NCBI GenBank assembly: GCA_963744935.1
Contig: CAVUVM010000004.1
Span: forward strand, 930,001 to 994,000
Reading direction: 5' to 3'
Length of the DNA stretch: 64,000 bases
DNA from: Bog-473 sp963744935
Lineage (GTDB): Bacteria > Actinomycetota > Acidimicrobiia > Acidimicrobiales > RAAP-2
Below the pieces are notes generated by a model that searched no databases, was not told the origin of the DNA, and saw only the letters and a list, made by a program, of their open reading frames with translations. Positions within the stretch are counted from its first letter, which is position 1. Each line of letters starts with the position of its first letter. A program made the translations under genes and the position numbers. Shown one piece after another: positions 18,544 through 27,896 of the stretch.

Positions 18544-20811
18544 CTAGGCGAACGAGCTCGCGGCCGTACGAAGACGGAGAGCGTCCTCCAACTCCTCAGG
18601 CGGCGATGGTCCGCCGAGGAAGTACCCCTGACCCAGATCACAGCGCGCAGCACGGACCTCATCGAGCTCACTTTGCGTCTCGATCCCCTCGGCGACGACC
18701 GTGAGGCAGAGATCGTGCCCGAGCCTGACGATGGATCGAAGGAGCGGGCGGGACTGCTGACTCGACGAAGTGCCGAGCTCACTCACGAAGGACCGATCGA
18801 TCTTCAACACGTCGATGGCCAATCGGCGGAGGTATGACAACGACGAGTAGCCGGTGCCGAAGTCATCGATCGCAATCTTGACGCCGAGCTCCCGCAAACG
18901 TGCAAGACGGTGGTGGACGCGCGCGGTGTCAGAGAGAAGGGTGCTCTCGGTCAACTCGAGGACCAGACCACTCGGAGGCAGGCCACTGTCCAGGAGAGCG
19001 GCTTCGACCTCGGCCACGAATCGGTTGTCATAGAGCTGGTAGGCGGAGACGTTGACCGCAACGCTCAAGTCCTCCGCATCGGGCAGAAATCGCCACTGCA
19101 TGACTTGGCGGCACGCCTCCCGAAGGACATAGCGTCCGATTTCGCAGACCAGTCCCATTTCCTCAGCCACGGGGATGAACTCTTCGGGTGAAATGGATCC
19201 CCGTTGTGAGTGATTCCACCTCACGAGCGCCTCGATGGAGTCCGGCCTACCCGTCGTCAAGTTGAACACGGGCTGGTAATGGATGCTGAGTTCCCCGTAG
19301 TCGCGCACCGCGTGGCGCAAATCGCCGTGCAGGGCATGCCGAGCAGCCAGGGTGGTCTGCATCTCAGGCTCGAAGCGCATGATGCAGTCCCTCCCGCTCG
19401 ACTTCGCGGCATACATTGCAATATCCGCCTCGCAAAGCAACGCGTCGGCTTCCGCCGATTCCCCGCGGGCTACGGTCACGCCAATCGATGCTCGTATCTC
19501 GATCTCGCGCCCGCTGACGAGGAATGGTTCTCGAAGCGCTTGTAGAACACGATTCGCCGCATCCACAGCATCAAGCGCGTTGGTGCCGTCGAGAATAACG
19601 GCGAATTCATCGCCGCCCAGCCGGGCGACCGTGTCGTCATCACGCAGGCACCTGTCGATGCGGTGACCAACCTCCACCAGGATGAGATCTCCCATGTCGT
19701 GGCCGAGTGTGTCGTTCACCAGCTTGAAGCCGTCCATGTCACAAAAGAGGACCCCGAGCGGAACGCCGGTGCGCTGAGATCGCACCACCGCATGGTCCAG
19801 TCGATTCCGCAGAAGCGACCGGTTGGCCAATCCCGTGAGGCTGTCGTGAAATGCCTGATGCTCGAGCTCTGCCAGGAGCCTGTGATGATCCGTCACGTCA
19901 CGGAAGCTCCAAACCCGGCCTACGACCTCTCCCTCAATCTTCTGCGGGAGCGAGTGCCGTTCGAAGACTCGTTCGTCCTTGAAGGTCAAGATGTCATCGC
20001 TCTCGGCCTCGGGACGGGCGTAGAGCTCTTGCACTTTCGAAACGAAGACCTCGGGATGGCGGAGCTGGTCGATGACGAACTGGAGGGCAGCGTCGTCATC
20101 TCGACTCGCGAGGAAGGTCTCGGGGATCCGCCACATCTCGGCGAACCGTGTGTTGAACTGTGCAATCTTTCCGTCGTTGTCGACGACGAGTATTCCATCG
20201 GCCGTCGAATCGAGGGTTGCCGTGAGCAGAGACAGCGCGGACCGGACATCACGGGCCGCACGATCACGCTCGGCAAGGGCAATCTCACTCTGCTTCGTTT
20301 TGGCTGCTAGCACCCACGTCACGACACTCACGCCCAAGACGCTGAGCGCCGCAAGACCGTGCACTGAGGGCACCGGCACGTAGCTCGAGACGAGACCCAG
20401 CGCGATTGCGACTTGACCCGCAGCCGTGGCGACGGCGGCCCAGACGACTACGACAACCCAGACCCGAGAGCCGACAATATCGAGGGCGCGGGCCCCCACA
20501 AAGAGAAACCCGATGGCCAAGGTGGGTCCCCACCCGATTGTGTAGATGACGGCGGCAACCGTCAAGCACTGCAGGCCAACAGCGACATGAACACTCCACA
20601 TGCTTTGGTTGACCTCGAGCATGCGACCCGAGACTTCACCGACCACCGCTGCGATGAAGAGCAGGATGAGTACGAGCCACACTGGCTGATCGCCGATGAG
20701 ATGGAGGCGGGACAGGACCACGAAGGCCAGTGCGGTCCCCACGCTCGGTAAGGCGACCGCAGCGATTCGAGGGAGCCGAGTTCCGGGTATCGGCTCTCCT
20801 TCGATCCTCAT
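18544..20811 (-). CDS. Membrane-bound PAS-GGDEF-EAL protein
   Basis: 755 residues with about six membrane helices (15-175), one PAS domain (195-320), a GGDEF domain with RLGGDEF and an upstream RDDD inhibitory site, and an EAL domain with IEALVRW, DDFGTGYSSL and KIDRSF. All main catalytic residues are present. It shares domain order with the downstream gene but has one PAS domain fewer and clearly different sequence, so it is an old paralogue rather than a recent duplicate. Its gene is 110 bp upstream of the second and may share its promoter. Confidence 0.9.
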   Translation of the reverse strand: MRIEGEPIPGTRLPRIAAVALPSVGTALAFVVLSRLHLIGDQPVWLVLILLFIAAVVGEVSGRMLEVNQSMWSVHVAVGLQCLTVAAVIYTIGWGPTLAIGFLFVGARALDIVGSRVWVVVVVWAAVATAAGQVAIALGLVSSYVPVPSVHGLAALSVLGVSVVTWVLAAKTKQSEIALAERDRAARDVRSALSLLTATLDSTADGILVVDNDGKIAQFNTRFAEMWRIPETFLASRDDDAALQFVIDQLRHPEVFVSKVQELYARPEAESDDILTFKDERVFERHSLPQKIEGEVVGRVWSFRDVTDHHRLLAELEHQAFHDSLTGLANRSLLRNRLDHAVVRSQRTGVPLGVLFCDMDGFKLVNDTLGHDMGDLILVEVGHRIDRCLRDDDTVARLGGDEFAVILDGTNALDAVDAANRVLQALREPFLVSGREIEIRASIGVTVARGESAEADALLCEADIAMYAAKSSGRDCIMRFEPEMQTTLAARHALHGDLRHAVRDYGELSIHYQPVFNLTTGRPDSIEALVRWNHSQRGSISPEEFIPVAEEMGLVCEIGRYVLREACRQVMQWRFLPDAEDLSVAVNVSAYQLYDNRFVAEVEAALLDSGLPPSGLVLELTESTLLSDTARVHHRLARLRELGVKIAIDDFGTGYSSLSYLRRLAIDVLKIDRSFVSELGTSSSQQSRPLLRSIVRLGHDLCLTVVAEGIETQSELDEVRAARCDLGQGYFLGGPSPPEELEDALRLRTAASSFA

Positions 20812-20955
20812 CTCTCAGGTATCGGCCGTTCTTGGGGAGCGCTTGATACGCCGCGCACCGCCTCTACGCTGGAACAACACGTTGCGAGATGCGTGCGTTC
20901 CCGCCCCATGGCGCCGTCGTGGGCTCATCGGGATCATCGCCGACCGCACGCCTCG

Positions 20956-20989
20956 GGTGGGCCGCCCGGATCTCGATGCCAGCACCTTG
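20956..20989 (-). repeat. Degenerate tRNA-Lys-3'-half-like core (copy A)
   Basis: A 34-bp stretch matching the cores at 44210, 48304 and 62660 at about 31 of 34 positions against copy B. Read on the minus strand it looks like the T-arm and acceptor 3' strand of a lysine tRNA. Copy A lacks the paired 11-bp arm repeats; at the position where they would start (147 bp on), DNA similar to the MMPL gene begins instead. Confidence 0.6.
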
Positions 20990-21097
20990 CGGTGCAACAC
21001 CTAGGGATTGAGGATCGAGGTCCGTTCGCGAAAGGACCTGGTGCATTCTGGGTGCCGTGCTCGGGTCACGTACCCGTGCGACGAACCGTAGGGTCCG

Positions 21098-21786
21098 TGG
21101 CCATCCCGTCGGTGCGGGCCGCGGTGTCGGAGATCGGTCGCGCGGACGGGGCAAGCCGGTGGGGCCTGGCAGGACTGGCACCCGGTGCCGCGGACGTGAG
21201 CACGATCTCGGGCCGGGACGTGGTGCGCATCCTCCCGCTGGTGGCGCTGGTGCTTGCCTTGCTTCTCGGCGTCCTGTTACGCAGCCTCGCAGCACCTCTC
21301 TGTCTGGTGGCCAGCGTAGTCCTCTCCTATACCGCTTCGCTCGGTCTCGCGGTCTTCATATTCGTCACGATCGGCGGACAGCTCGGCATCAATTTCACAC
21401 TCCCCTTCTTCATGTTCGTCTTCATCATGGCCCTGGGCGAGGACTACAACATCCTCGTGATGAGAAGGATCAAGGAGGAGACGGCCCTGCTCCCACTCCG
21501 CGTGTCCGTTCCGCGCGCGCTCGCCACGACAGGCACGACGGTCACGACCGCGGGGCTGATTCTCGCCGGGACGTTCGGCGTCCTCGCCGTCACGACCACA
21601 GGCCAGGTGCGCCAGATCGGCACGGGACTGGCGCTCGGGATCCTCCTCGACACCTTCCTGGTGCGAACGCTGCTCGTGCCGTCGACGGCGGTGCTCGTAG
21701 GCGCCTGGAACTGGCGGCCACTGCGCCCCTGGACCGAGCCTGCGTCACTTCGCGAGCGGGATCAGCAGCCAACCGAGCCGCATTGA
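21098..21786 (+). pseudogene. C-terminal fragment of an MMPL/RND transporter
   Basis: About 225 codons that match the last third of the full-length MMPL protein at 49859-52129 almost word for word (APGAADVSTISGRDVVRILP, then GEDYNILVM and TFLVRTLLVPST). It includes four or five membrane helices but none of the N-terminal helices or the first extracytoplasmic domain, and no start codon in a sensible place. DNA similarity begins abruptly near 21098. It is best read as a truncated duplicate that cannot transport by itself. Reading-frame integrity suggests that the truncation is fairly recent. Confidence 0.8.
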
Positions 21787-21846
21787 CGGGAAGACCATCC
21801 ACCGTTGTCGTGTCGAGGCGACGTTGTGAAATCTTCGCCCGAATCT

Positions 21847-24415
21847 CTAGCAGGTCACTCCGGTGCCGGCGTTGTTGATGTCGCCACAGTAGGTTGACCT
21901 AGTCACTTTCCATGTACCATCGACAAGAACTGCATGGCCGATTTTGGGCCCCACAGCCGGAGTTCCGTCGTAGTCGATCTCATAGAGCACCGCGGCGTCC
22001 TTGGAATCGGTAAAGACGACCTGCAGGACGACCGGGGTCGAACCGGCGGCGATCTGCGGGTGCGCGCGCGGCCGCATCGCCGGCCGCTACCACCGTCTGG
22101 TCGGCACCCTGCAAGAGGCGGAGCTTCTGGTCCGCGGGACCATGGCCGTAGACCGCCTCGAATGCCGTCTGGACCGCCGATTTTGCGGAAGCGGGATCCG
22201 ACGGCTGCGACCCAGCCGGAGGAAGAGTGGGTGTCGTCGGGGTCGGAGCCGTGACGGGAGAGCCATTCCCAGCGCCGAAAGCGCTTTGAAACTGTCCCGG
22301 CGGCAGCTGCCACTCCCCCTGGCTTTCGGTGATGGGGACGATCTGATTGGCCGTACACGTGCCGAATCCAAGATTGTGCTGAGCTGACACTCCCGGCGAC
22401 GTCGAGTTGAGTTCCAGGGAGGGATAGTCGCATGCCGACTGGGGCAGGACCCCAATGAAGAAGGACACCCCTTGGACGACCTGGACTTCGGGCGAAGGGA
22501 GCGACGGGCCGACATCGAATGTGCCCGCCGTACTCTCAGCGATGTCCACCGTCGCCTTTCCCGGATAGCCGACCACGCCCACGGCGAGGCCGTTCGCACC
22601 CGCATCGATGAGTTCCAGCTCAGCTGGGTTCGGATACCCCGGGCACAGGCCGTAGGCACGGCCGCCGAACACGAGCGCACCGTTCTCGATGGCATTGGCT
22701 CCGCTTTGACCGTTCGCCCCCAGGAGGCTCCATGTCATTCCCCCGACCGTCCCCGTCGCGAGCACGGGCCCGGTTCCCGGTGCGGTGCTCGCAAGGCCAC
22801 CCGAGGTCGCCGGGTCCGTCGTCGGTGCGCACGTCGAGTTCGAGTTCGCTTGACTCACCCCGCCGCCAGAGGTGCTGGCACCCCCACCCGCGGCAGCCGA
22901 TTCAGCGCTTCCCGGCGACGTGATTGCGCCCACGCCGTTGCCGCCGGCTGACGACACATTGACCGGATGCGCAGTCGGGCAACCCGATGCATCGTTGGCG
23001 TTGCAGGTCTTTGTGGATATGAGCGAGACGTTGTTGCCGAGCACGTTTACGACGTAAGCCGTGCCTGATGCGTCACCGATGGCGATGCGCCTCGGGCTGC
23101 TCCCAACCGCCACGGCCTTCGGGAGGCTCTCACAACCGGCCGTCGTCGACGCATCACACCGCGTTGTGTCGAGCATCGACACAGTGTCGGAACCGGCGTT
23201 GGCGACGTAGAGAGTAGAGGTCGCCGAGTCGAGGGTCGCTCCCCTGGCGTCGGTGCCGACGGGCACCGTCGTGGGTGTGGCTGTACACCCTCGTGAGTCA
23301 GTGCTGTTGCACGATGAGGTATCGATGACTGCCACGTTCCCACTTTCCCCGCTGACGTAGAGGGTGTGATTGGCGTCGTCGACCGCAATCCCAGCAGGTT
23401 CGTTGGAGAGCGGAATGCTCGGTGGCTGTTCCGTGCATCCGTTCATGTCGGATCCGTCACAGATCGTGCCGTCGATAAGCGTCACACCCCGATTCGTCCC
23501 GACGTAGACGGTGTCGGTCGCTTGGTCGACGGCAATCGGAAAGGCGCCCGCACCCGCCGAGACGGTGCCGAGGGGCCGGGTACATCCCTTCGTCGACTGG
23601 GCGTTGCAGGATTGTGTGTCCAGGACCGACACCGCGCCCGAGTTCGTGTCCGCGATGTAGACGGTGTGCGTCACTGCATCGAGGGCGAGAAATTCGGGTC
23701 CACCAGGCACCGGCACGAGCGCCGCGGGAGCGGAGCAGCCGCTTTGATCGGTGACGTTGCATTTGCTGATGTTCACGACGGCGAGCGTGTTCGACCCACC
23801 GTTCACGACGTACAGGGTCGCTGTGGTGGGATCGACCACGACACCGATGGGGTCTTGGCCACCGGTGGAAACGCTGCGCGCGGCACTGCATCCGGTGGCA
23901 GTCGTCGCATTGCAGGACGCCTCACCGAACATGGAGAGGCTGTTGGCGTTGCCGCTCGCCACATACACGGTCTGGTGGACCGGATCGATGGCGATGCCAG
24001 TGGGAAAACCACCAACGGTGACGAGCGGAGCGCTGTTCGCTGAAGCTGACGCTGACGAGCTCGTGGTCGGGGAGGACCCCGACAGCGTCAGAGCGAGCAC
24101 CAGAGCAACAACGAGCACCGCTGCCGCAACGCCCGTAAGCACGCTCCACCGGGGGATGAAGACCGTCCATCCCCTTCGGCGAGCATGTGCGGCGGCGAGC
24201 GCCTCGGCCGCGATGTCCTCGGGTTCGCCCAAGCGCTCGAGGACGTCGCGCACCGCCGCCTCTGAATCGGCGGGAGAACCAGCCCGGGCTGCCTCGACAT
24301 GTGCTCGGAGCTCATCGAGCAGCTGCTCTCGGCGATGCCGTGGCATCGGCAGCAGGGCCTTTCGCAGTTGGCCGAAGTAGTCGCTCACGATCTGTTCGGC
24401 ACGCTCTTCGCTCAT
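21847..24415 (-). CDS. HAAS-domain membrane protein with seven-bladed propeller, frameshifted
   Basis: Residues 1-80 match HAAS domains (ERAEQIVSDYFGQLRKALL, RREQLLDELRAH), which pair with PadR regulators. A single membrane helix follows (about 92-112). Outside lies a propeller of seven repeats, each with a loop C-[ND]-x5-G-C, for example CNVTDQSGC and CNANDASGC. A Ser/Gly linker and a second domain with CPGYP and FGTCTANQ follow. The end (AVQTAFEAVYGHG and DGTWKVTRSTYC) resembles the secreted mycobacterial MTB12-type antigen fold. The last about 75 residues lie in another frame; the shift is in the GC-only run near 22065-22078. The start overlaps the padR stop by 4 bp. Probably a membrane sensor or surface protein co-regulated by PadR. 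Confidence 0.75.
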
Positions 24416-24759
24416 TGGAACGCGTCTCCCTCCAGCAGTTTGTCGACCGAGTCCCGAAAACGCTCCCATTGCACGACGAACGCGTCGAGCGCCGCTCGAC
24501 CAGCGTCGGTCAACCGGTAGTAACGGCGTGGCGGACCCTGTGAGGACTCGTGCCAGGTCGTTTCCACGTACCCCTCTTGTCGGAGCCGGGCCAGCAACGG
24601 GTAGATGGTCCCCTCACTGGTGACCAGTCCGTCGAAGCCCGACAGGGTCCGCGAGATGTCGAAGCCGTAGCGGTCCTCGTCGCGGAGCAGAGAGAGGACG
24701 CAGAACTCGATCGCCCCACGGCGCATCTGGCTCAGCTGCTTACCTAAACCAGGTACCAT
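24412..24759 (-). CDS. PadR-family transcriptional regulator
   Basis: Winged-helix repressor of about 115 residues: RRGAIEFCVLSLLRDEDRYGFDISR, then the wing region TSEGTIYPLLARLRQEGYVE and RYYRLTDAGRAAL. The family usually represses its own operon and responds to small molecules, or is linked to a HAAS partner protein. The HAAS gene follows with an ATGA overlap, so the two are translationally coupled. A perfect 12-bp inverted repeat covers the start region. The ATG at 24759 lies inside that repeat; an ATG at 24726 directly before the conserved domain is an alternative start that would leave the operator wholly upstream. Confidence 0.88.
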   Translation of the reverse strand: MVPGLGKQLSQMRRGAIEFCVLSLLRDEDRYGFDISRTLSGFDGLVTSEGTIYPLLARLRQEGYVETTWHESSQGPPRRYYRLTDAGRAALDAFVVQWERFRDSVDKLLEGDAFQ

Positions 24760-24781
24760 GCGTAACAATGTACCTGGTTTA
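24745..24781. promoter_or_regulatory. Inverted-repeat operator at the padR start
   Basis: TAAACCAGGTAC at 24745-24756 and its exact reverse complement at 24770-24781, with a 13-bp spacer. Such a long perfect repeat at the promoter end of a PadR gene is the expected autoregulatory operator. It could instead form a hairpin in the leader mRNA. Confidence 0.75.
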
Positions 24782-24831
24782 CTCTGGTTGCGCTAGGCCC
24801 GGTCCCGCCGACCTCGACGCGGAACCACGAC

Positions 24832-25320
24832 TCAGGGTTCGTTCGGCACGGGAGCGGTCGGCACGGCGCCCGGAGCGCAGGCACGTGGGTCCCATGGGGC
24901 CAGCGCAGGGTTGGCCGAGGACGGAGCAGAGATGGCGCCCGCAGCGGAGGTGAAGGCAGAGCGAAGACCGTGCACCTCCACCCTGTTCAAGTCGTGAGTG
25001 AGGTAATAGGCATACCCCGCCACCGCACCCACCAGCACCAGAACGGTGGCCAACCCGATGAGCACCCATCGCCGGACCCGTCGATGCCGCCCGTCTCGTC
25101 CCGCAGCCCCTCGGCGATTCCTTCGGCTCGGCTGCGCACGATCGACCTCCTCGCCGAGCGCAAGCAAGCCGGCCTGATTGGCGGTTCTCTCGGCTTGGGG
25201 GCGCGCTGCCCCTCCAGCGGATCGCGACACTTCGGATGCCGGCATCTGGGCTTCCAGACCCCGTAAACCCGCAAAACGGTCGCTCCGCGGGTCTCTCGCG
25301 GAGCGGCGGCGCCTGGGCAT
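24832..25320 (-). pseudogene. N-terminal fragment of an LCP (LytR-CpsA-Psr) protein
   Basis: 162 codons with an arginine-rich cytoplasmic part, one membrane helix (VLIGLATVLVLVGAVAGYAYY) and the start of the extracellular part, LTHDLNRVEVHGL, which resembles the beginning of LCP ligases that attach glycans to the cell wall. The catalytic LCP domain (over 200 residues) is missing; the frame runs into a Pro/Ala-rich tail and stops. The 3' end is close to the padR operator, so the rest was probably lost when the PadR/HAAS operon was placed here. A small single-pass protein of unknown role is the alternative. Confidence 0.55.
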
Positions 25321-25525
25321 GCGACAGATTATGGGGAACCCTGATTGGCACTGTCAGCGCGGCCCCTGGTCGATGACCCGGAGCGTCGTTCCTCGTGGCG
25401 AGCGGCTCCGATTCACGGTCGTCGTGCCAGCAAGGTTGGATTCGTCATCGTCGGCCACCGACGTCACGGGTCACATGCGGCGCGTGGGGAACGCCGCGAT
25501 GGTCAACCCAGCCGGATGGTCCGGC

Positions 25526-26998
25526 TCAAGGTCGAATCGGTCTTCTGCTGTGTCGACTCTTCCAGCCCCCGGGCGAAGGTGGCCTTGTCCGTTCCCTCGC
25601 GTCGTATGCCGCCGCCGTCGGTTGACCGGGCCGCAACCACGGCGGTTGGGCCACTCCGACCCACCCCGCGCCGCTGACCCGATGCCGCCACCGGCCGATG
25701 ACCACGACCGCGGACCCCAACAGGACCATGAGCAGGCCGATCAGCCATTCCCAGGAGAGGAACGCTCCGGTGAAGGCGAGTGACGAGGTCGTAGCGGGCG
25801 AGGTCGTGCTGGGCGACGTGGTCGGTGATGCGCTTCCTGAGGTGCCCGAACCACCCGAGCTACTCGATGTCGTCGCCGTGGGACCAGTGACCACGGCGGA
25901 GGTGGCAACCACGTAGAAGATGCCCACGCCGGCGCCCCCGCTCGGCACGGTGACCGACTCGGTGGCGCTGCTCCCCGACGAGTTGGGCGTCGAGGAACCG
26001 CCACAGACCACGAGTTGGTAGCCGGGTGGGGCGCCGGCCGTCATGGTGTACCCGCCGGCGTTCACCCCCGTCGGAGCCAGCGGATTCGGCGTTGCCGGCA
26101 CGGTCGACGGACCGCTCGCCGCCAGGGACCCGCCCGATTCCTCGGTGGTGGTCGGGTTGCCGTTGAGGCACAGGTAGATGTGGCCGGCGATGGTCTGGCT
26201 CACCTGAGTTACGTAGAAGATGCCCACGCCGGCGCCCCCGCTCGGCACGGTGACCGACTCGGTGGCGCTGCTCCCCGACGAGTTGGGCGTCGAGGAACCG
26301 CCACAGACCACGAGTTGGTAGCCGGGTGGGGCGCCGGCCGTCATGGTGTACCCGCCGGCGTTCACCCCCGTCGGAGCCAGCGGATTCGGCGTTGCCGGCA
26401 CGGTCGACGGACCGCTCGCCGCCAGGGACCCGCCCGATTCCTCGGTGGTGGTCGGGTTGCCGTTGAGGCACAGGTAGATGTGGCCGGCGATGGTCTGGTG
26501 GGGACCGCCACAGTTGAGCTGGGACAGGTCATAGCTCCCGGTGTCGGTCGTGGAAAATCCATCGGACCACTGACTCGAGATGTCGATGGTGATCGTGCCC
26601 GAGGCTGTGGCGGGCAGATTCTGAGTCAGCGTGGTCGAGGAGTAGGGCTCTCCCGGTGATGCGGCGATGCTGTAGGTCGTGCTGCTCAGAGTGGGGAGAC
26701 CGCCGGTGACGGACGTGACGGAACCGGTCTCCGTCAGGTTGAAGTCGTTCTGAATGGTCCAGACGATGGTGTACCCGCTCCCGGCCGGGCTCGCGCAACT
26801 GGCCGTGGCGCTGACAAGGTCGTTGTGGGCGAAGGCCGGCGTGGCAAACGCCACCAGTCCTACGACGACCAGAGCCGAGGCCATACCTCCCTTGACCGCA
26901 CGGCGCAGATGGCTCGGCTTCCGGCCTGTGGGACCCCTCGACGGAATCCAGCGCATCAGGACCGGCTTCACGCGGCCCACTCGTTCCGATTTCGCCAC
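25526..26998 (-). CDS. Exported surface protein with 100-residue exact repeat and LAxTG-like anchor
   Basis: 490 residues. A long signal peptide ends near VAFATPAFA. Residues 60-170 are a Thr/Ser-rich domain ending in LSQLNCGGP. Two copies of a 96-residue unit (QTIAGHIYLCLNGNP to VGIFYV) follow, identical in protein and DNA, at a 100-residue period. After a Thr/Ser/Gly stalk comes LAFTG, a hydrophobic stretch (WLIGLLMVLLGSAVVVIG) and RWRHR. That order matches a class E sortase signal (LAxTG). The frame continues about 45 residues past the charged end, unusual for a sorting signal, so the true end may be nearer or the segment may be a plain membrane anchor. The start is taken at the GTG at 26998; an ATG at residue 15 is possible. 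Confidence 0.72.
   Translation of the reverse strand: MAKSERVGRVKPVLMRWIPSRGPTGRKPSHLRRAVKGGMASALVVVGLVAFATPAFAHNDLVSATASCASPAGSGYTIVWTIQNDFNLTETGSVTSVTGGLPTLSSTTYSIAASPGEPYSSTTLTQNLPATASGTITIDISSQWSDGFSTTDTGSYDLSQLNCGGPHQTIAGHIYLCLNGNPTTTEESGGSLAASGPSTVPATPNPLAPTGVNAGGYTMTAGAPPGYQLVVCGGSSTPNSSGSSATESVTVPSGGAGVGIFYVTQVSQTIAGHIYLCLNGNPTTTEESGGSLAASGPSTVPATPNPLAPTGVNAGGYTMTAGAPPGYQLVVCGGSSTPNSSGSSATESVTVPSGGAGVGIFYVVATSAVVTGPTATTSSSSGGSGTSGSASPTTSPSTTSPATTSSLAFTGAFLSWEWLIGLLMVLLGSAVVVIGRWRHRVSGAGWVGVAQPPWLRPGQPTAAAYDARERTRPPSPGGWKSRHSRRPIRP
25911..26498. repeat. Perfect 288-bp direct repeat, 300-bp period
   Basis: Positions 25911-26198 and 26211-26498 are identical base for base, separated by 12 bp. 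Both lie in the surface protein gene and keep its frame. Identity even at third codon positions means very recent duplication, gene conversion or an assembly artefact. Confidence 0.95.
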
Positions 26999-27149
26999 TT
27001 GGGGACCCCCAGTAGGACCGACGCCTGATCAGGGGTGAGAGTACCAACAATGGAGTCACAATTCAGCTATCTCGATGCCAGGGACGCGTTGTCCGGGCGG
27101 TCCGCTTGAGAACGGGTCTCGAGGCGGCCTTGCAAGTCCGGGGCATGGC

Positions 27150-27896
27150 TCAGTTTCCGGCGGCTTGACCCCCGTCGATATGGAGCGTCTCTCCCGTCAC
27201 AAACGTGGCTCGCTCCAGGTAGAGGACCCCCTCGACGACGTCGCCGACTTCGCCGAGCCGGCCGAGAGGGTGAAGCTCAGCCATACCTTTATACGAAGCA
27301 GGGTCGCCCCTTGTCCTGATTACACCCAGCGCGACGGCGTTTACCCGAACCCCACGTGACGCGTACTCAATCGCCAGCGAGCGCGTGACGGCAGCCAGAC
27401 CGCCCTTGGTGAGGGCAGTCAGCGCAGCAGGTATGTCGCTATCCGCCTTGTCCACGAGGCTGGTGGTGACGTTGACCACGTGACCAGTGCCCTGCGTGAC
27501 CATCTGACGAATGACGCGTTGGGTCAGGTGGAAGAACCCGGCCAGGTTCACCGACGTGATCAAGGCATAGTCGTCGAGTGTGTAGTCCGTGAAGGGCTTG
27601 CCGATGAACACTCCAGCGTCGTTGACCAGGCAGTCGATCCGTCCGAACCGATTGAGAGCTTGGTCCACCACGTTGTGAGCGGTCCGCGCCTCGGCGATGT
27701 CACCCCTCACGGTGAGGTAGTCGTCCTCGTCGACAGCACCGATGGACCGCGAGGTGGCGACTACGGCATACCCCTCTCGCCGGAACCCAGAGACGAGGCC
27801 TGCGCCAATTCCCTGGGAGCCGCCGGTGATAATCGCAACCGTCCGGTCCGACGGTGAAGAAGCCGGCTGTCCTGTGCCGTCGAGCGATGAGTTCAT
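27150..27896 (-). CDS. Short-chain dehydrogenase/reductase, atypical active site
   Basis: 248 residues with the Rossmann motif TGGSQGIGAG and NDAGV (for NNAG). The serine of the catalytic region is in VNVTTSLVDK. The usual YxxxK is TALTK, so the lysine is present but tyrosine is replaced by threonine. PAALTALTKGGLAAVTRSLA has this pattern in a known subgroup of SDRs, so it is probably not a mutation. The enzyme should bind NAD(P)H; the reaction is uncertain. Its start overlaps the stop of the DUF3237 gene by 4 bp. A LysR regulator is divergent nearby. Confidence 0.82.
   Translation of the reverse strand: MNSSLDGTGQPASSPSDRTVAIITGGSQGIGAGLVSGFRREGYAVVATSRSIGAVDEDDYLTVRGDIAEARTAHNVVDQALNRFGRIDCLVNDAGVFIGKPFTDYTLDDYALITSVNLAGFFHLTQRVIRQMVTQGTGHVVNVTTSLVDKADSDIPAALTALTKGGLAAVTRSLAIEYASRGVRVNAVALGVIRTRGDPASYKGMAELHPLGRLGEVGDVVEGVLYLERATFVTGETLHIDGGQAAGN

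Noticed and set aside
26015..26659. Long plus-strand frame with repeats opposite the surface protein
   Set aside because: It is the mirror of the 288-bp duplication; low-complexity Arg/Gly product, no ribosome site or domain, while the minus strand has signal peptide and anchor.
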